NCBI GenBank assembly: GCA_963773835.1
Contig: CAVZCQ010000004.1
Coordinates: 248,001-312,000, forward strand
Direction of reading: 5' to 3'
Length of the DNA stretch: 64,000 nucleotides
From: JOPF136 sp963773835
GTDB lineage: Bacteria > Acidobacteriota > Terriglobia > Acidiferrales > UBA7541
Positions 43,188 to 51,232 of this stretch are shown piece after piece. Numbering within the stretch: position 1 is the stretch's first letter; every line of letters begins with the position of its first letter. The notes below the pieces were generated by a model, which was not told the DNA's origin, searched no databases, and saw nothing but the letters and a program-made list of their open reading frames with translations. Position numbers and translations under genes: made by a program.

Positions 43188-43240
43188 CTGTCATCCCGAA
43201 TCCCGCGTCGTCCCGCGGGATGAGGGATTTGCTTTTCTCC
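43188..43240 (+). repeat. Family H variable-stem element
   Basis: CTGTCATCCCGA, an inner perfect 8-bp stem ATCCCGCG / CGCGGGAT (43200-43207 with 43214-43221), then GAGGGATTTGCTTTTCT. Flanks match the element at 63578 while the stem differs on both arms. Confidence 0.85.
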
Positions 43241-43278
43241 CAGCTCGCCACTCGCCACTCGCCACTGGTCACTTCCTC

Positions 43279-45444
43279 ATGACTCCCATCCACCTCGTCA
43301 TCCTCTGGCACATGCACCAGCCCCAGTACCGCGACCCGGCTTCCGGCCGCTATCTCCTTCCCTGGACCCGCCTCCACGCCCTAAAGGACTATTTCGGCAT
43401 GGTCAAAATACTCGAAGAATTCCCCGCCGTGCACGCCACATTCAACTTCGTCCCCGCTCTCGGCCACCAGCTCGAAGAGTACGCCTCCGGAGAATTCCAC
43501 GAAGTCTGGTTCGACGCGGCCATGGCCCCGGCCCAGTCCCTCACCGACGAACAAAAATCCGAAATCCTCCTCCGCGCCTTCCAGTTGAATCACGAGCGCA
43601 TGACCTCGCGCTGGCCCCGCTTCGTCGAGCTCCACCAGCAGGTCACTGCCGCCGGCCGCGATGCCGCTCGGGGCATGAGCCTCCGCGACTGGCGCGACCT
43701 CCAGCTCCTCTCCCAGCTCGCCTGGATGGACGAGGAATATCTCGCCCACGACCCCGTGGTCACCGCGCTCGCCCGCCAAGGGGACGATTTCTCCGAGCAC
43801 GATAAGCTCGCCCTCCGCGACAAGCAGATCGAGCTGCTCCGCCGCGTTCTCCCCGAATACGCCGCAGCCTCCCAGCGCGGCCAGATCGAAATCTCCACCA
43901 CGCCCTTCTATCACCCCATTCTGCCCCTCGTCTGCGACTCCCGCGCCGCCCAGGAATCCAATCCCCGCTCTCCCGTCCTCTCCCCGCCCTTCATCCATCC
44001 GGAAGACGCCCGCGAGCAGCTCGCCCGCGCCCGTCGCTTCCACGAATCTCGTTTCGCACGCCCTCCGGCTGGACTCTGGCCCTCGGAAGGCTCCGTCTCC
44101 GATGCCGCCCTCGGAATCGCCGCCGAGCTCGGTTTCCGCTGGTTCGCCAGCGACGAAGGCGTTCTCGGCCGCACCCTCCAGGTCGGTTTCGGCCGCGACG
44201 CCGTCGGCGTTCCCGACAACGCCCTGAAGCTCTACTCCCCCTGGCGCCTCCGCCTCCCTTCTGGCGACATCGTCGGACTCTTCCGCGACCACTATCTTTC
44301 TGACCTCGTCGGCTTCGTTTACAGCCGCATGCCCGCCGAGGCGGCCGCCGAAGACCTCCACAACCGCATCCGCTCCATCAGTGAACGAGTCCGCTCCCCC
44401 CGCCCCCTCACCGTTTCCCTGATCCTCGATGGCGAGAACGCCTGGGAATTTTTTCCCGGCAACGGCCGCGAATTTCTCCGCCTCTTCTACTCCCGCATCC
44501 AGGCCGACCCCGACATTCATCCGCTCACTGCCGCGGAAGCCGTCGCCGCTGCCGGCGAACTTCCTACCATCGCCCACATCGTTCCCGGCTCCTGGATCAA
44601 CGCGAATTTCGATATCTGGGCGGGTCATGCCGAGGATATCCGCGCCTGGGACCTGCTGCGCGACGCCCGCGACGTCTTCGAGCGCTCCCGCCGCCCCGGC
44701 GCCGCCGCCATCCCTCCGGAACGTCTCGCGCATGCCTTTGAATCCATCCTCACCGCGGAAGGCAGCGACTGGTGCTGGTGGTTCGGCCCGGAACACAGCT
44801 CCGCCAACGATGCCGAATTCGACACCATCTACCGCACCCATCTCACCGAGATCTATCTCGCGCTCGGCGCCGAAGCCCCCGAAGCCCTCGCCCAGCCCAT
44901 CAAACGGCCCGCCGCTCCGGCTCTCGTCCTTCCACCATCCGATTTCCTCCGCGTCTCCGTCGACGGCCGCGAAACCAGCTATTTCGAATGGCTCGGCGCC
45001 GGCCTCTACTCCGCCGATCTCCAGGAGTCCGCCATGCACGGCCGCACCCATCACCTCCACGAGTTCCGTTACGGGTTCGACCGCGAATCGCTGTTCCTCC
45101 GCGTTGATTGGGTCCCCGGCGCCCTGGATGAATTGCGCGAATGCGAATTCCATCTCCGCATCCGTGGCGATTCCGATGTCGTTGTGATCGTTCAGGTGCA
45201 AGCGGGCAAAATAACCGGCCATGCCATCGAACAGGACGGGGTCTGTCTCCTCGCCGGAAAGGAAAAGGCCCGCATCGCCCTCGGCACAATCCTCGAAGCC
45301 GCCCTCGCCCGCGATCTCGTCCCCTGCTCCAGCCGCCGCACGCTCGATATAGGTGCAGCCCTCTGGCACGCCGGCCTCCCCGTCGACGTCCTCCCCGCCC
45401 AGGGCGTCCTCTCCATCCCCCTCGGCGAAGACTACACGTGGTAG
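43279..45444 (+). CDS. Glycoside hydrolase family 57 protein
   Basis: 721 residues. GH57 signatures: HLVILWHMHQPQYRDP at the start, FNFVPALGHQLEEY, the nucleophile region GLWPSEGSVSDAAL with E270, and the acid/base region LILDGENAWEFFPGNG with D384. The (beta/alpha)7 barrel is followed by helical and beta domains. GH57 members act on alpha-glucans (alpha-amylase, 4-alpha-glucanotransferase, branching enzyme). No signal peptide, so glycogen or maltodextrin metabolism in the cytoplasm is likely. Stop TAG lies in a GTAG-footed palindrome. Confidence 0.92.
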   Translation: MTPIHLVILWHMHQPQYRDPASGRYLLPWTRLHALKDYFGMVKILEEFPAVHATFNFVPALGHQLEEYASGEFHEVWFDAAMAPAQSLTDEQKSEILLRAFQLNHERMTSRWPRFVELHQQVTAAGRDAARGMSLRDWRDLQLLSQLAWMDEEYLAHDPVVTALARQGDDFSEHDKLALRDKQIELLRRVLPEYAAASQRGQIEISTTPFYHPILPLVCDSRAAQESNPRSPVLSPPFIHPEDAREQLARARRFHESRFARPPAGLWPSEGSVSDAALGIAAELGFRWFASDEGVLGRTLQVGFGRDAVGVPDNALKLYSPWRLRLPSGDIVGLFRDHYLSDLVGFVYSRMPAEAAAEDLHNRIRSISERVRSPRPLTVSLILDGENAWEFFPGNGREFLRLFYSRIQADPDIHPLTAAEAVAAAGELPTIAHIVPGSWINANFDIWAGHAEDIRAWDLLRDARDVFERSRRPGAAAIPPERLAHAFESILTAEGSDWCWWFGPEHSSANDAEFDTIYRTHLTEIYLALGAEAPEALAQPIKRPAAPALVLPPSDFLRVSVDGRETSYFEWLGAGLYSADLQESAMHGRTHHLHEFRYGFDRESLFLRVDWVPGALDELRECEFHLRIRGDSDVVVIVQVQAGKITGHAIEQDGVCLLAGKEKARIALGTILEAALARDLVPCSSRRTLDIGAALWHAGLPVDVLPAQGVLSIPLGEDYTW

Positions 45445-45462
45445 CGCCGGCGTCCCGCCGGC
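45441..45462 (+). repeat. GTAG-footed REP, family F, at the GH57 stop
   Basis: GTAG, C, GCCGGC-GTCCC-GCCGGC; the TAG of the foot is the stop codon. Confidence 0.88.
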
Positions 45463-45494
45463 CTTCAGTCCTCTCGCAGGCACCGCCGCAATGT

Positions 45495-45648
45495 CATTCT
45501 TCTCCCTCCTCTCTTTGCTCTCTGCGAACTCCGCGTTCTCTGCGCCCTCTGCGATACTCCTTCCGTTTCCCGCCTTTTCTGCTGTTTGCTGTTTTTCCTG
45601 CATTCTCTTCTCTCGCCACTAGCCACTCGCCACCAGCCACTGCCCCTA
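45495..45648 (+). repeat. Composite family I + J repeat
   Basis: CTCTGCGAACTCCGCGTTCT-type units, a T/C-rich stretch, then CCACTAGCCACTCGCCACCA and GCCACTGCC. Fills the gap between two convergent genes. Confidence 0.65.
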
Positions 45649-46773
45649 AAACATTTTCACCGCCACGTCCCGCGGCCGCAGCCCCACCGGAACCAGCGTC
45701 ATTAAACTGTTCGTCCGCATCCGCACGATGGCCAGATCATTCGACTGTTCATTCACCACCAGCAGCAAATTCCCCTCCGGCGTTATCGCCGCCGCCACCG
45801 GCCCCTGTCCCACCGAGATCGGCCGCAGCACTCTCCGGTGGTACGTATCCACCGGCGCCACGCGGTCCGCCGTCGTATCCGTCACGTACAGCACTGACCC
45901 GTCCCCCGACAGCACTCCCAGCGCCGGCGTGCTCCCCACCGTCACGTGGTCACCCGTCTCGTTCCTCCAGGTATCGATCACGTCGAGTCCATGCGACTCC
46001 GCTGACAGCACGTACAATTCCGCGCCATCCTTCGACAGCACCAGCGCCCCCGGTTTCCCTCCCACCGCCAGGTTCGCCAGCAGTTTCCGCTGTTTCAGAT
46101 CCACCACCGACACCGAACTCCCGCTCCCCGACGTGATGAACGCCTTCGAGCCGTCCGGCAGCACCGCAATCTGTTCCGGCGCCGATGTCACCGCGATTTT
46201 CGCCACCGTGCCCAGCGTCTCCGCGTCCAGCATCGACAGCGAACTCTCCCCCCGGTTCGCCACCAGCACGTATTTCCCGTCGGGAGTCGCCCGCACCAGC
46301 CACGGACGGTCCCCCGCGCGCGCCCGCGCCACCACGCGCCGCGTCGCGCAGTCAATCCCCGCCACCTCGCCCGTATTCGCTGCCGCCGCATACGCTCGCG
46401 AACCGTCCGGCGAGAAGTCCACCGCAAACATTCCCCCGCCCACTGGAATATTCGCCACCACCGCGCCCTTCCGCGCGTCAATCACCCACACGTATCCGCC
46501 CGTCGTGCTCACTCCCCACAATTCCGTCCGCGTCGGATGTGCCCGCAGTCCCGACGGCGCCGGCCCCACGCTGATCTGCCCACGCGCCGCCAGCGCCACC
46601 AGGTCCACCACGCTCACCGTTCCGCCCTGCACGTTTGTCACGTAAGCGTAGAGATGCAGCCCCGGCCGCAGCGTCGCCAGCCCCATCTGCTGCGCCACCA
46701 CGCGCACCCCCACCAGCGCCAGCACCACACCGGCAAACACCAGCCGCCCGTTCAATTTTCTCGATTTCCCCAC
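45646..46773 (-). CDS. Secreted YVTN-type beta-propeller protein
   Basis: 375 residues from GTG 46773 (GGAAG upstream). An N-terminal hydrophobic segment (residues 10-27) suggests export or anchoring. Seven-bladed propeller repeats follow, seen as FAVDFSPDGSRAYAAAANTGEVAGID, LVRATPDGKYVLVANRGESSLSMLD, IAVLPDGSKAFITSGSGSSVSVVD, LVLSKDGAELYVLSAESHGLDVID and AAITPEGNLLLVVNEQSNDLAIV. Such proteins bind ligands or partner proteins; no active-site motif is visible. Confidence 0.85.
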   Translation of the reverse strand: MGKSRKLNGRLVFAGVVLALVGVRVVAQQMGLATLRPGLHLYAYVTNVQGGTVSVVDLVALAARGQISVGPAPSGLRAHPTRTELWGVSTTGGYVWVIDARKGAVVANIPVGGGMFAVDFSPDGSRAYAAAANTGEVAGIDCATRRVVARARAGDRPWLVRATPDGKYVLVANRGESSLSMLDAETLGTVAKIAVTSAPEQIAVLPDGSKAFITSGSGSSVSVVDLKQRKLLANLAVGGKPGALVLSKDGAELYVLSAESHGLDVIDTWRNETGDHVTVGSTPALGVLSGDGSVLYVTDTTADRVAPVDTYHRRVLRPISVGQGPVAAAITPEGNLLLVVNEQSNDLAIVRMRTNSLMTLVPVGLRPRDVAVKMF

Positions 46774-46817
46774 GGGTTCTTCCGTATTGCTGCCGTCACC
46801 TCGCCCTGGGCAAACGG

Positions 46818-46907
46818 CAGCGCGACGCGCCTTTTGCGTCCCGACGATTGTGGTCGCGAAGCCCTTTGAGTGCGAAAGGAGTTCGTCGGCGAACTCCTTT
46901 CGCCTTC
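46818..46907 (+). repeat. Family A two-hairpin element, copy A5
   Basis: CAGCGCGACGCG, a partly decayed first hairpin, core GAAGCCCTTTGAGTGCGA and a perfect 14-bp stem (46872-46885 with 46890-46903, loop TCGG), ending CTTC. With A6 it brackets aroF in direct orientation. Confidence 0.88.
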
Positions 46908-46987
46908 TACGCAGCAGCCATCGCCAACCTCATCCCGCCCATCCCAAGGCCGGGAATCTACGAGTTTCGCGGCCCGCTCACTCCGCG

Positions 46988-47025
46988 TCTTTCACCAGTC
47001 ACCAGTCACCGATCACCAGTCACCT
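46988..47025 (+). repeat. Family J tandem repeat
   Basis: CACCAGTCACCAGTCACCGA then TCACCAGTCACC; touches the 3' end of aroF. Confidence 0.65.
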
Positions 47026-48052
47026 AATTCATCGTCCTCCCCAGCACCCCCGCAATCTGCCGCGCCTCCTCCCACAACTGCCTCAGCTCTTCCGGCAATA
47101 TCGCCTGTGTCCCATCCGATAGCGCCGTCGCCGGGTCGTGATGCACCTCCACCAGCAGCCCATCCGCCCCCGCCGCGATCGCCGCACGCGAAAGCGGCAG
47201 CACTTTGCTCCGTTTTCCCGTTCCATGGCTCGGGTCCACCACGATGGGCAGGTGGCTCCGCGACTGCACCGCCGGGATTACCGCCAGGTCCAGCGTATTC
47301 CGCGTGAAGTCGCTGAACGTCCGCACGCCCCGTTCGCACAGCACCACGTTGTAATTTCCCTCTGCCATCACGTATTCCGCCGCCATCAGGAATTCATCCA
47401 GCGTCGCCGCCATCCCTCGTTTCAGCAGCACCGGTTTTTTCGCCCGTCCCGCGCGTTTCAGCAGCGAGAAGTTCTGCATGTTCCTCGCTCCGATCTGGAT
47501 CATGTCTGCGCACTTCTCCACCAGGTCCAGACTCTCGTTGTCCACCGCCTCGCTCACGATTCCCAGCCCGAACTCCTCCCGCACCGCCCGCAGGATTTCC
47601 AGCCCCGGTTGGCCCAGTCCCTGGAAGCTGTACGGCGACGTCCGCGGTTTGTACGCCCCTCCGCGCATCAATTTCCCGCCCGCGTCCCGCACGTGCCGCG
47701 CAATCGCAAACGCCTGCTCCCGCGATTCCACCGCGCACGGCCCCGCGATCAGCACTGCGCTTTTCCCTCCGATCGCCGCCTCCCCCAATGGCGTCGCGAT
47801 CCGCACCACCGTCGCGTTCTCTTTCAGTTCCCGGCTCACCAATTTGTACGGTTTGCTGACCGGGATGCACTCCACCACTCCAGGCAGCGACTCCAACACT
47901 CCCAGGTCCACGCCGCCCTGGTTTCCCGTAATCCCGATCGCCGTCCGCGACGACCCCGGAATCGCATGTGCCTTCAGCCCTAGCTGTTCAATCCGCGCGC
48001 ACACCACGCGGATTTGCTCCTCCGTCGCGTGCGCATCCATCACCACAAGCAT
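47024..48052 (-). CDS. aroF: 3-deoxy-7-phosphoheptulonate synthase (type I-beta)
   Basis: 342 residues. An N-terminal ferredoxin-like regulatory domain (residues 1-70) precedes the TIM barrel with VLIAGPCAVESREQ, GGKLMRGGAYKPRTSPYSFQGLG, DMIQIGARNMQNFSLLK, KPVLLKRGMAATLDEFLMAAEYV, LPIVVDPSHGTGKRSKVLPLSRAAIAAGADGLLVEVH. First step of the shikimate pathway, joining PEP and erythrose 4-phosphate. The gene symbol follows common use for this subfamily. It stands alone, bracketed by two family A elements. Confidence 0.95.
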   Translation of the reverse strand: MLVVMDAHATEEQIRVVCARIEQLGLKAHAIPGSSRTAIGITGNQGGVDLGVLESLPGVVECIPVSKPYKLVSRELKENATVVRIATPLGEAAIGGKSAVLIAGPCAVESREQAFAIARHVRDAGGKLMRGGAYKPRTSPYSFQGLGQPGLEILRAVREEFGLGIVSEAVDNESLDLVEKCADMIQIGARNMQNFSLLKRAGRAKKPVLLKRGMAATLDEFLMAAEYVMAEGNYNVVLCERGVRTFSDFTRNTLDLAVIPAVQSRSHLPIVVDPSHGTGKRSKVLPLSRAAIAAGADGLLVEVHHDPATALSDGTQAILPEELRQLWEEARQIAGVLGRTMN

Positions 48053-48070
48053 GAGATGTTCCTCTCCCCC

Positions 48071-48093
48071 GTGGCACAGGCTTCAGCCTGTGC
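48071..48093 (+). repeat. Family D palindrome upstream of aroF
   Basis: GTG then GCACAGGCT-TC-AGCCTGTGC, a perfect hairpin 18 bases upstream of the aroF start. Confidence 0.9.
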
Positions 48094-48155
48094 TCTTCAA
48101 ACCTATCCCATCTCCCCCCGATTCCCAAGCGTGCCCTCTCAAACCCCAATTGGAG

Positions 48156-48211
48156 CAGCGCGAAGCCCTCTGTGTGCGAAAGCGGTTCGTCCTCGAACCG
48201 CTTTCGCCTTT
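48156..48211 (+). repeat. Family A variable-stem element, copy A6
   Basis: CAGCGCGAAGCCCTCTGTGT then a perfect 14-bp stem (48176-48189 with 48194-48207, loop TCCT) and CTTTCC. Lacks the first hairpin of A3 and A5. Confidence 0.88.
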
Positions 48212-48340
48212 CCACGGCAGCCAATCCCCGGCTCCCTCCCGCGCATCCCATCGCCACCGTTTGCCGCTCGAGTCTCTCTCGACCGATTCGCCCCGGTCTC
48301 CTCCTCCTCACCATTCCTCCGCCACTCGCCCCACTTCCCG

Positions 48341-48346
48341 TATAAT
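48341..48346 (+). promoter_or_regulatory. -10 box abutting the TPM-domain gene
   Basis: TATAAT six bases before ATG 48353; transcription would begin at or next to the start codon. Confidence 0.5.
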
Positions 48347-48352
48347 CCCCGC

Positions 48353-49177
48353 ATGCCCCGCACGCTTCGCGCCCGCGTGCTGCCGCCTCTGTTCTCCATC
48401 ACGCTCGCTCTTGCTTTCGCTCTCTCGCTTCTCGCTCCATTCCCCGCGCTCGCCGAGAAGCAGGCCTCCCTCCAGCACGCCGGCCGCGTCAACGATTTTG
48501 CCGGCGTCCTCAGCCCGGCTGCCGTCGGCCAGCTCACTGCCATCTCCTCCGAGCTCGACTCCAAAGCGCAAGCCCAGCTCATCGTCGTCACCATTCACTC
48601 TCTCGATGGCGTCCCGATAGAAGATTTCTCCAACCAGCTCTTTCATCGCTGGGGCATCGGCAAGAAGGGCCAGAACCGCGGTGTCCTCATCCTCCTCGCC
48701 GTCTCCGACCACCACTACCGCGTCGAAGTCGGGTACGGCCTCGAACCCATCCTCCCCGACGGCAAGGTCGGCGGCTTCGGCCGCGAAATCGTCCCCATGC
48801 TCCGCCAGAACAATTTCACCCCGGCCGTCGTTCTGCTCGTCTCCCACATCGCCGGCGTCATCGCCGCCGACAAGGGCGTCACCCTCGCCTCCATCGCCCC
48901 GCCCTCGCCCCCGCCACACCCGCCGACCGCCGATAACGACACGAACTCCGGCAGCGGACTCGGGATGTGGATCATCATCGCGATCTTCTTCGTTATTTTC
49001 GCCATCGTTCCCTGGTTCCGCTCCCGGTTCGGTGGCGGCGGTGGCGGCTATGGTGGCTTCTCGGGCTCGGATTCCTCTGGAGGTTCCGGCGGCGGCTCGA
49101 GCGACAGCGGTTCCAGCGATAGCGGCGGTTTCGACGGAGGAGATTCCGGCGGCGGCGGCGCCAGCGGAGACTGGTAG
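48353..49177 (+). CDS. TPM-domain protein (TLP18.3/Psb32/MOLO-1 type)
   Basis: 274 residues. A signal peptide (residues 11-34, ALA-EK cleavage) is followed by a TPM domain (about 42-170: GRVNDFAGVLSPAAVGQL...AQLIVVTIHSLDG...NRGVLILLAVSDHHYRVEVGYGLEPILPDG), a Pro-rich linker, one membrane helix (MWIIIAIFFVIFAIVPWF) and a Gly/Ser tail FGGGGGGYGGFSGSDSSGG. This layout and a LemA gene right after it are common in bacteria; the pair is thought to act at the envelope, function unproven. Confidence 0.9.
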   Translation: MPRTLRARVLPPLFSITLALAFALSLLAPFPALAEKQASLQHAGRVNDFAGVLSPAAVGQLTAISSELDSKAQAQLIVVTIHSLDGVPIEDFSNQLFHRWGIGKKGQNRGVLILLAVSDHHYRVEVGYGLEPILPDGKVGGFGREIVPMLRQNNFTPAVVLLVSHIAGVIAADKGVTLASIAPPSPPPHPPTADNDTNSGSGLGMWIIIAIFFVIFAIVPWFRSRFGGGGGGYGGFSGSDSSGGSGGGSSDSGSSDSGGFDGGDSGGGGASGDW

Positions 49178-49227
49178 TCCGCAGCCAGGAGGAAGGTTGC
49201 GCAGCCTCTCTGGGCCGCGTCCGGCTG

Positions 49228-49236
49228 TGCTAGATT
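49228..49236 (+). promoter_or_regulatory. Extended -10-like element before lemA
   Basis: TGC TAGATT, 16 bases before ATG 49253. Confidence 0.4.
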
Positions 49237-49252
49237 ATCAACAGGTGCGCCC

Positions 49253-49852
49253 ATGAAAATCTTTCTCGGCATTGTCGCCGTCCTGCTCGTCATCCTCGTC
49301 CTCTGCGGCCTGATTTTCGGCAGCATGTACGTGGACCGCCGCAACGATATGGTGCGCAAAAGCGAAACCATCAAGGCCGACTGGGCGCAGGTAGACGTCG
49401 TTCTCCAGCGCCGCGCCGACCTCATCCCCAATCTCGTAGAAACCGTGAAGGGCTATGCCGCTCAGGAGCAAGCCGTGTTCGGCGCCGTAGCCTCCGCACG
49501 CGCCGCTCTGCTCGGCGCCCACTCCCCCGCTGAAAAAATCGCCGCCAACGGTCAGCTCGATGGCGCCCTCGGTCGCCTGCTGGCCATCGTCGAGAACTAT
49601 CCCCAGCTCAAATCCAACGAAAATTTCCTCCGCCTCCAGGACGAACTCGCCGGCACGGAAAACCGCATCGCCGTCGAACGCCGCCGCTACAACGAAGCCA
49701 TACAGGACTACAACACCTACATCGCCCTGTTCCCCAACAACATTGTGGCCAGCCTCTCCGGCTTCCAGCGCAACGATGCCTACTTTCAAGCTCCGGCCGC
49801 CTCGCGCGAGGTTCCCAAAGTCCAATTCACTCCCGCTCCCGCGCATCCCTGA
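49253..49852 (+). CDS. LemA family protein
   Basis: 199 residues. One N-terminal helix (residues 4-24), then the LemA helical bundle: VRKSETIKADWAQVDVVLQRRADLIPNLVETVKGYAAQEQAVFGAV and LKSNENFLRLQDELAGTENRIAVERRRYNEAIQDYNTYIALFPNNIVA. The protein is membrane-anchored with the bundle probably outside the cytoplasm. Found beside the TPM-domain gene as in many genomes. Function unknown. Confidence 0.95.
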   Translation: MKIFLGIVAVLLVILVLCGLIFGSMYVDRRNDMVRKSETIKADWAQVDVVLQRRADLIPNLVETVKGYAAQEQAVFGAVASARAALLGAHSPAEKIAANGQLDGALGRLLAIVENYPQLKSNENFLRLQDELAGTENRIAVERRRYNEAIQDYNTYIALFPNNIVASLSGFQRNDAYFQAPAASREVPKVQFTPAPAHP

Positions 49853-49911
49853 TCGAACAGGCCCGGCCCACCATCGTGTGACTCCGATTGCGAACCCCGA
49901 GACCCCTCGGC

Positions 49912-49917
49912 TAGAAT
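49912..49917 (+). promoter_or_regulatory. Possible -10 box for nfo-leuS
   Basis: TAGAAT 43 bases before ATG 49961; no strong -35. Confidence 0.35.
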
Positions 49918-49960
49918 AAAATCTCAGTCCCAGCATCATTTCGCCACATGCTGGATCGAA

Positions 49961-51232
49961 ATGGGCCGCGCCATGGACAGTGCGCAAACGACCGAAGTCT
50001 ACTCGCTAGTGGCTCCCGAGGAAGTCGACTCAGCCACGCCGCCACCCGACTGGCTCGACGGACGCCCCCGCATCGGTATTCACACTTCCATCGCTGGCGA
50101 AGCCTCCCGCGCACTCGACATTGCCGCCCGCATCGGCTGCACCGCTCTGCAAATCTTTTCCGCCAGCCCGCGCATGTGGCCGCGCCCCCACCAGCGCCAC
50201 ATCCCCGCCCCGGTCGCCAAACGCTTCCGCGAACGCCGCGCCGAACTCCGCCTCGGCCCCGTCGCCGTCCACGCCAACTACCTGATCAATCTAGCCTCGC
50301 CCGATCCCACGCGCTGGGAGAGTTCCATCGACGCCTTTCGCGACGAAATCGTCCGCGCCCTCCAACTCGGCGCTGACTATCTCATCGTCCATCCCGGCTC
50401 CGCCCGCGAAGCGGGCATCGCACGCGGCATCGAAAACGCAGCCGAAGCCGTCTCCCGCGCGATGTGGGACAGGCTTTCAGCCTGTCCTCCGGCCGGGTCC
50501 GCGTCCCCCGATCTCTCACACTCCGGTCACAACTCCCCTCCTCCTGTTTCCGTCCGCGTCCTCTTCGAAAACACGGCAGGGCAGGGAACCGGCCTCGGTT
50601 CCGAATTCTCCCATCTCCGCGACATGCTCGACGCCTGCCGCGCCCGCGGCGCCACGCCCCAGCCTGGCATCTGTCTCGACACCGCCCATCTCCTCGCCGC
50701 CGGTTTCGAAATCCACACGCCCGAAGGTCTGGACCGCACGCTCGCCGAAGCCGATGCCGCCTTCGGCCTGGAAAACGTCCGCGTCATCCACTGCAACGAC
50801 TCCAAAGCTCCGCTCGGCGCTCGCACCGACCGCCACCAACACATCGGCCGTGGCCACATTGGCAAAGAAGCTTTCGCTCGCATCCTGAACCACCCGCTCC
50901 TCCGCTCCCCCGACCGCGCCTTCCTCGCCGAAACTCCCATCGACCGCCCCGGCGACGACCGCCGCAACGTCCGCGCCCTCTGGTCACTGCTGGGCATGGA
51001 GCCGCCCATCCAGCGCAAACCGCGCGCGGTCCCGGTAGGGGCACGGCATGCCGTGCCCTCTTCTCCGCGTTCCGCCCGCCGGGGCGGGCAGTGTATCCGC
51101 CCGCGCCGTGGTGGCCCCGGCCTGTCCCGAGCGAAGCCGAGGGGCGTCTCGTCGGCCTTTAGTCCTCGTCCCCCTCGTGCGGCCCGCGCCCGCGGCCCGC
51201 GCCGCAACCCATCCTCCAGGAGCCGCCGGTGA
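49961..51232 (+). CDS. nfo: Deoxyribonuclease IV (AP endonuclease) with repeat-derived insert and tail
   Basis: 423 residues; usual Nfo is about 280-300. The AP endonuclease 2 TIM barrel is intact: RIGIHTSIAGEASRALDIAARIGCTALQIFSASPRMW, VHANYLINLASP, DYLIVHPGSAREAG, VLFENTAGQGTGLGSEF, GICLDTAHLLAAGFEI, VIHCNDSKAPLGARTDRHQHIGRGHIG and FLAETP, giving the trinuclear Zn ligands. Two extra parts come from palindromes: an insert at residues 168-195 (family D type, 50467-50487) and everything after residue 358, starting VGARHAVP (family B at 51035-51058). The tail stops in a GTGA overlap with leuS. Confidence 0.92.
   Translation: MGRAMDSAQTTEVYSLVAPEEVDSATPPPDWLDGRPRIGIHTSIAGEASRALDIAARIGCTALQIFSASPRMWPRPHQRHIPAPVAKRFRERRAELRLGPVAVHANYLINLASPDPTRWESSIDAFRDEIVRALQLGADYLIVHPGSAREAGIARGIENAAEAVSRAMWDRLSACPPAGSASPDLSHSGHNSPPPVSVRVLFENTAGQGTGLGSEFSHLRDMLDACRARGATPQPGICLDTAHLLAAGFEIHTPEGLDRTLAEADAAFGLENVRVIHCNDSKAPLGARTDRHQHIGRGHIGKEAFARILNHPLLRSPDRAFLAETPIDRPGDDRRNVRALWSLLGMEPPIQRKPRAVPVGARHAVPSSPRSARRGGQCIRPRRGGPGLSRAKPRGVSSAFSPRPPRAARARGPRRNPSSRSRR
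50467..50487 (+). repeat. Family D-type palindrome inside nfo
   Basis: GGACAGGCT-TTC-AGCCTGTCC; encodes W-D-R-L-S-A-C-P in the nfo frame. C/G pair changed to G/C relative to GCACAGGCT on both arms. Confidence 0.87.
51035..51058 (+). repeat. GTAG-footed REP, family B, in the nfo tail
   Basis: GTAG then GGGCACGGC-AT-GCCGTGCCC; reads V-G-A-R-H-A-V-P, as in truA and leuS. Confidence 0.93.
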
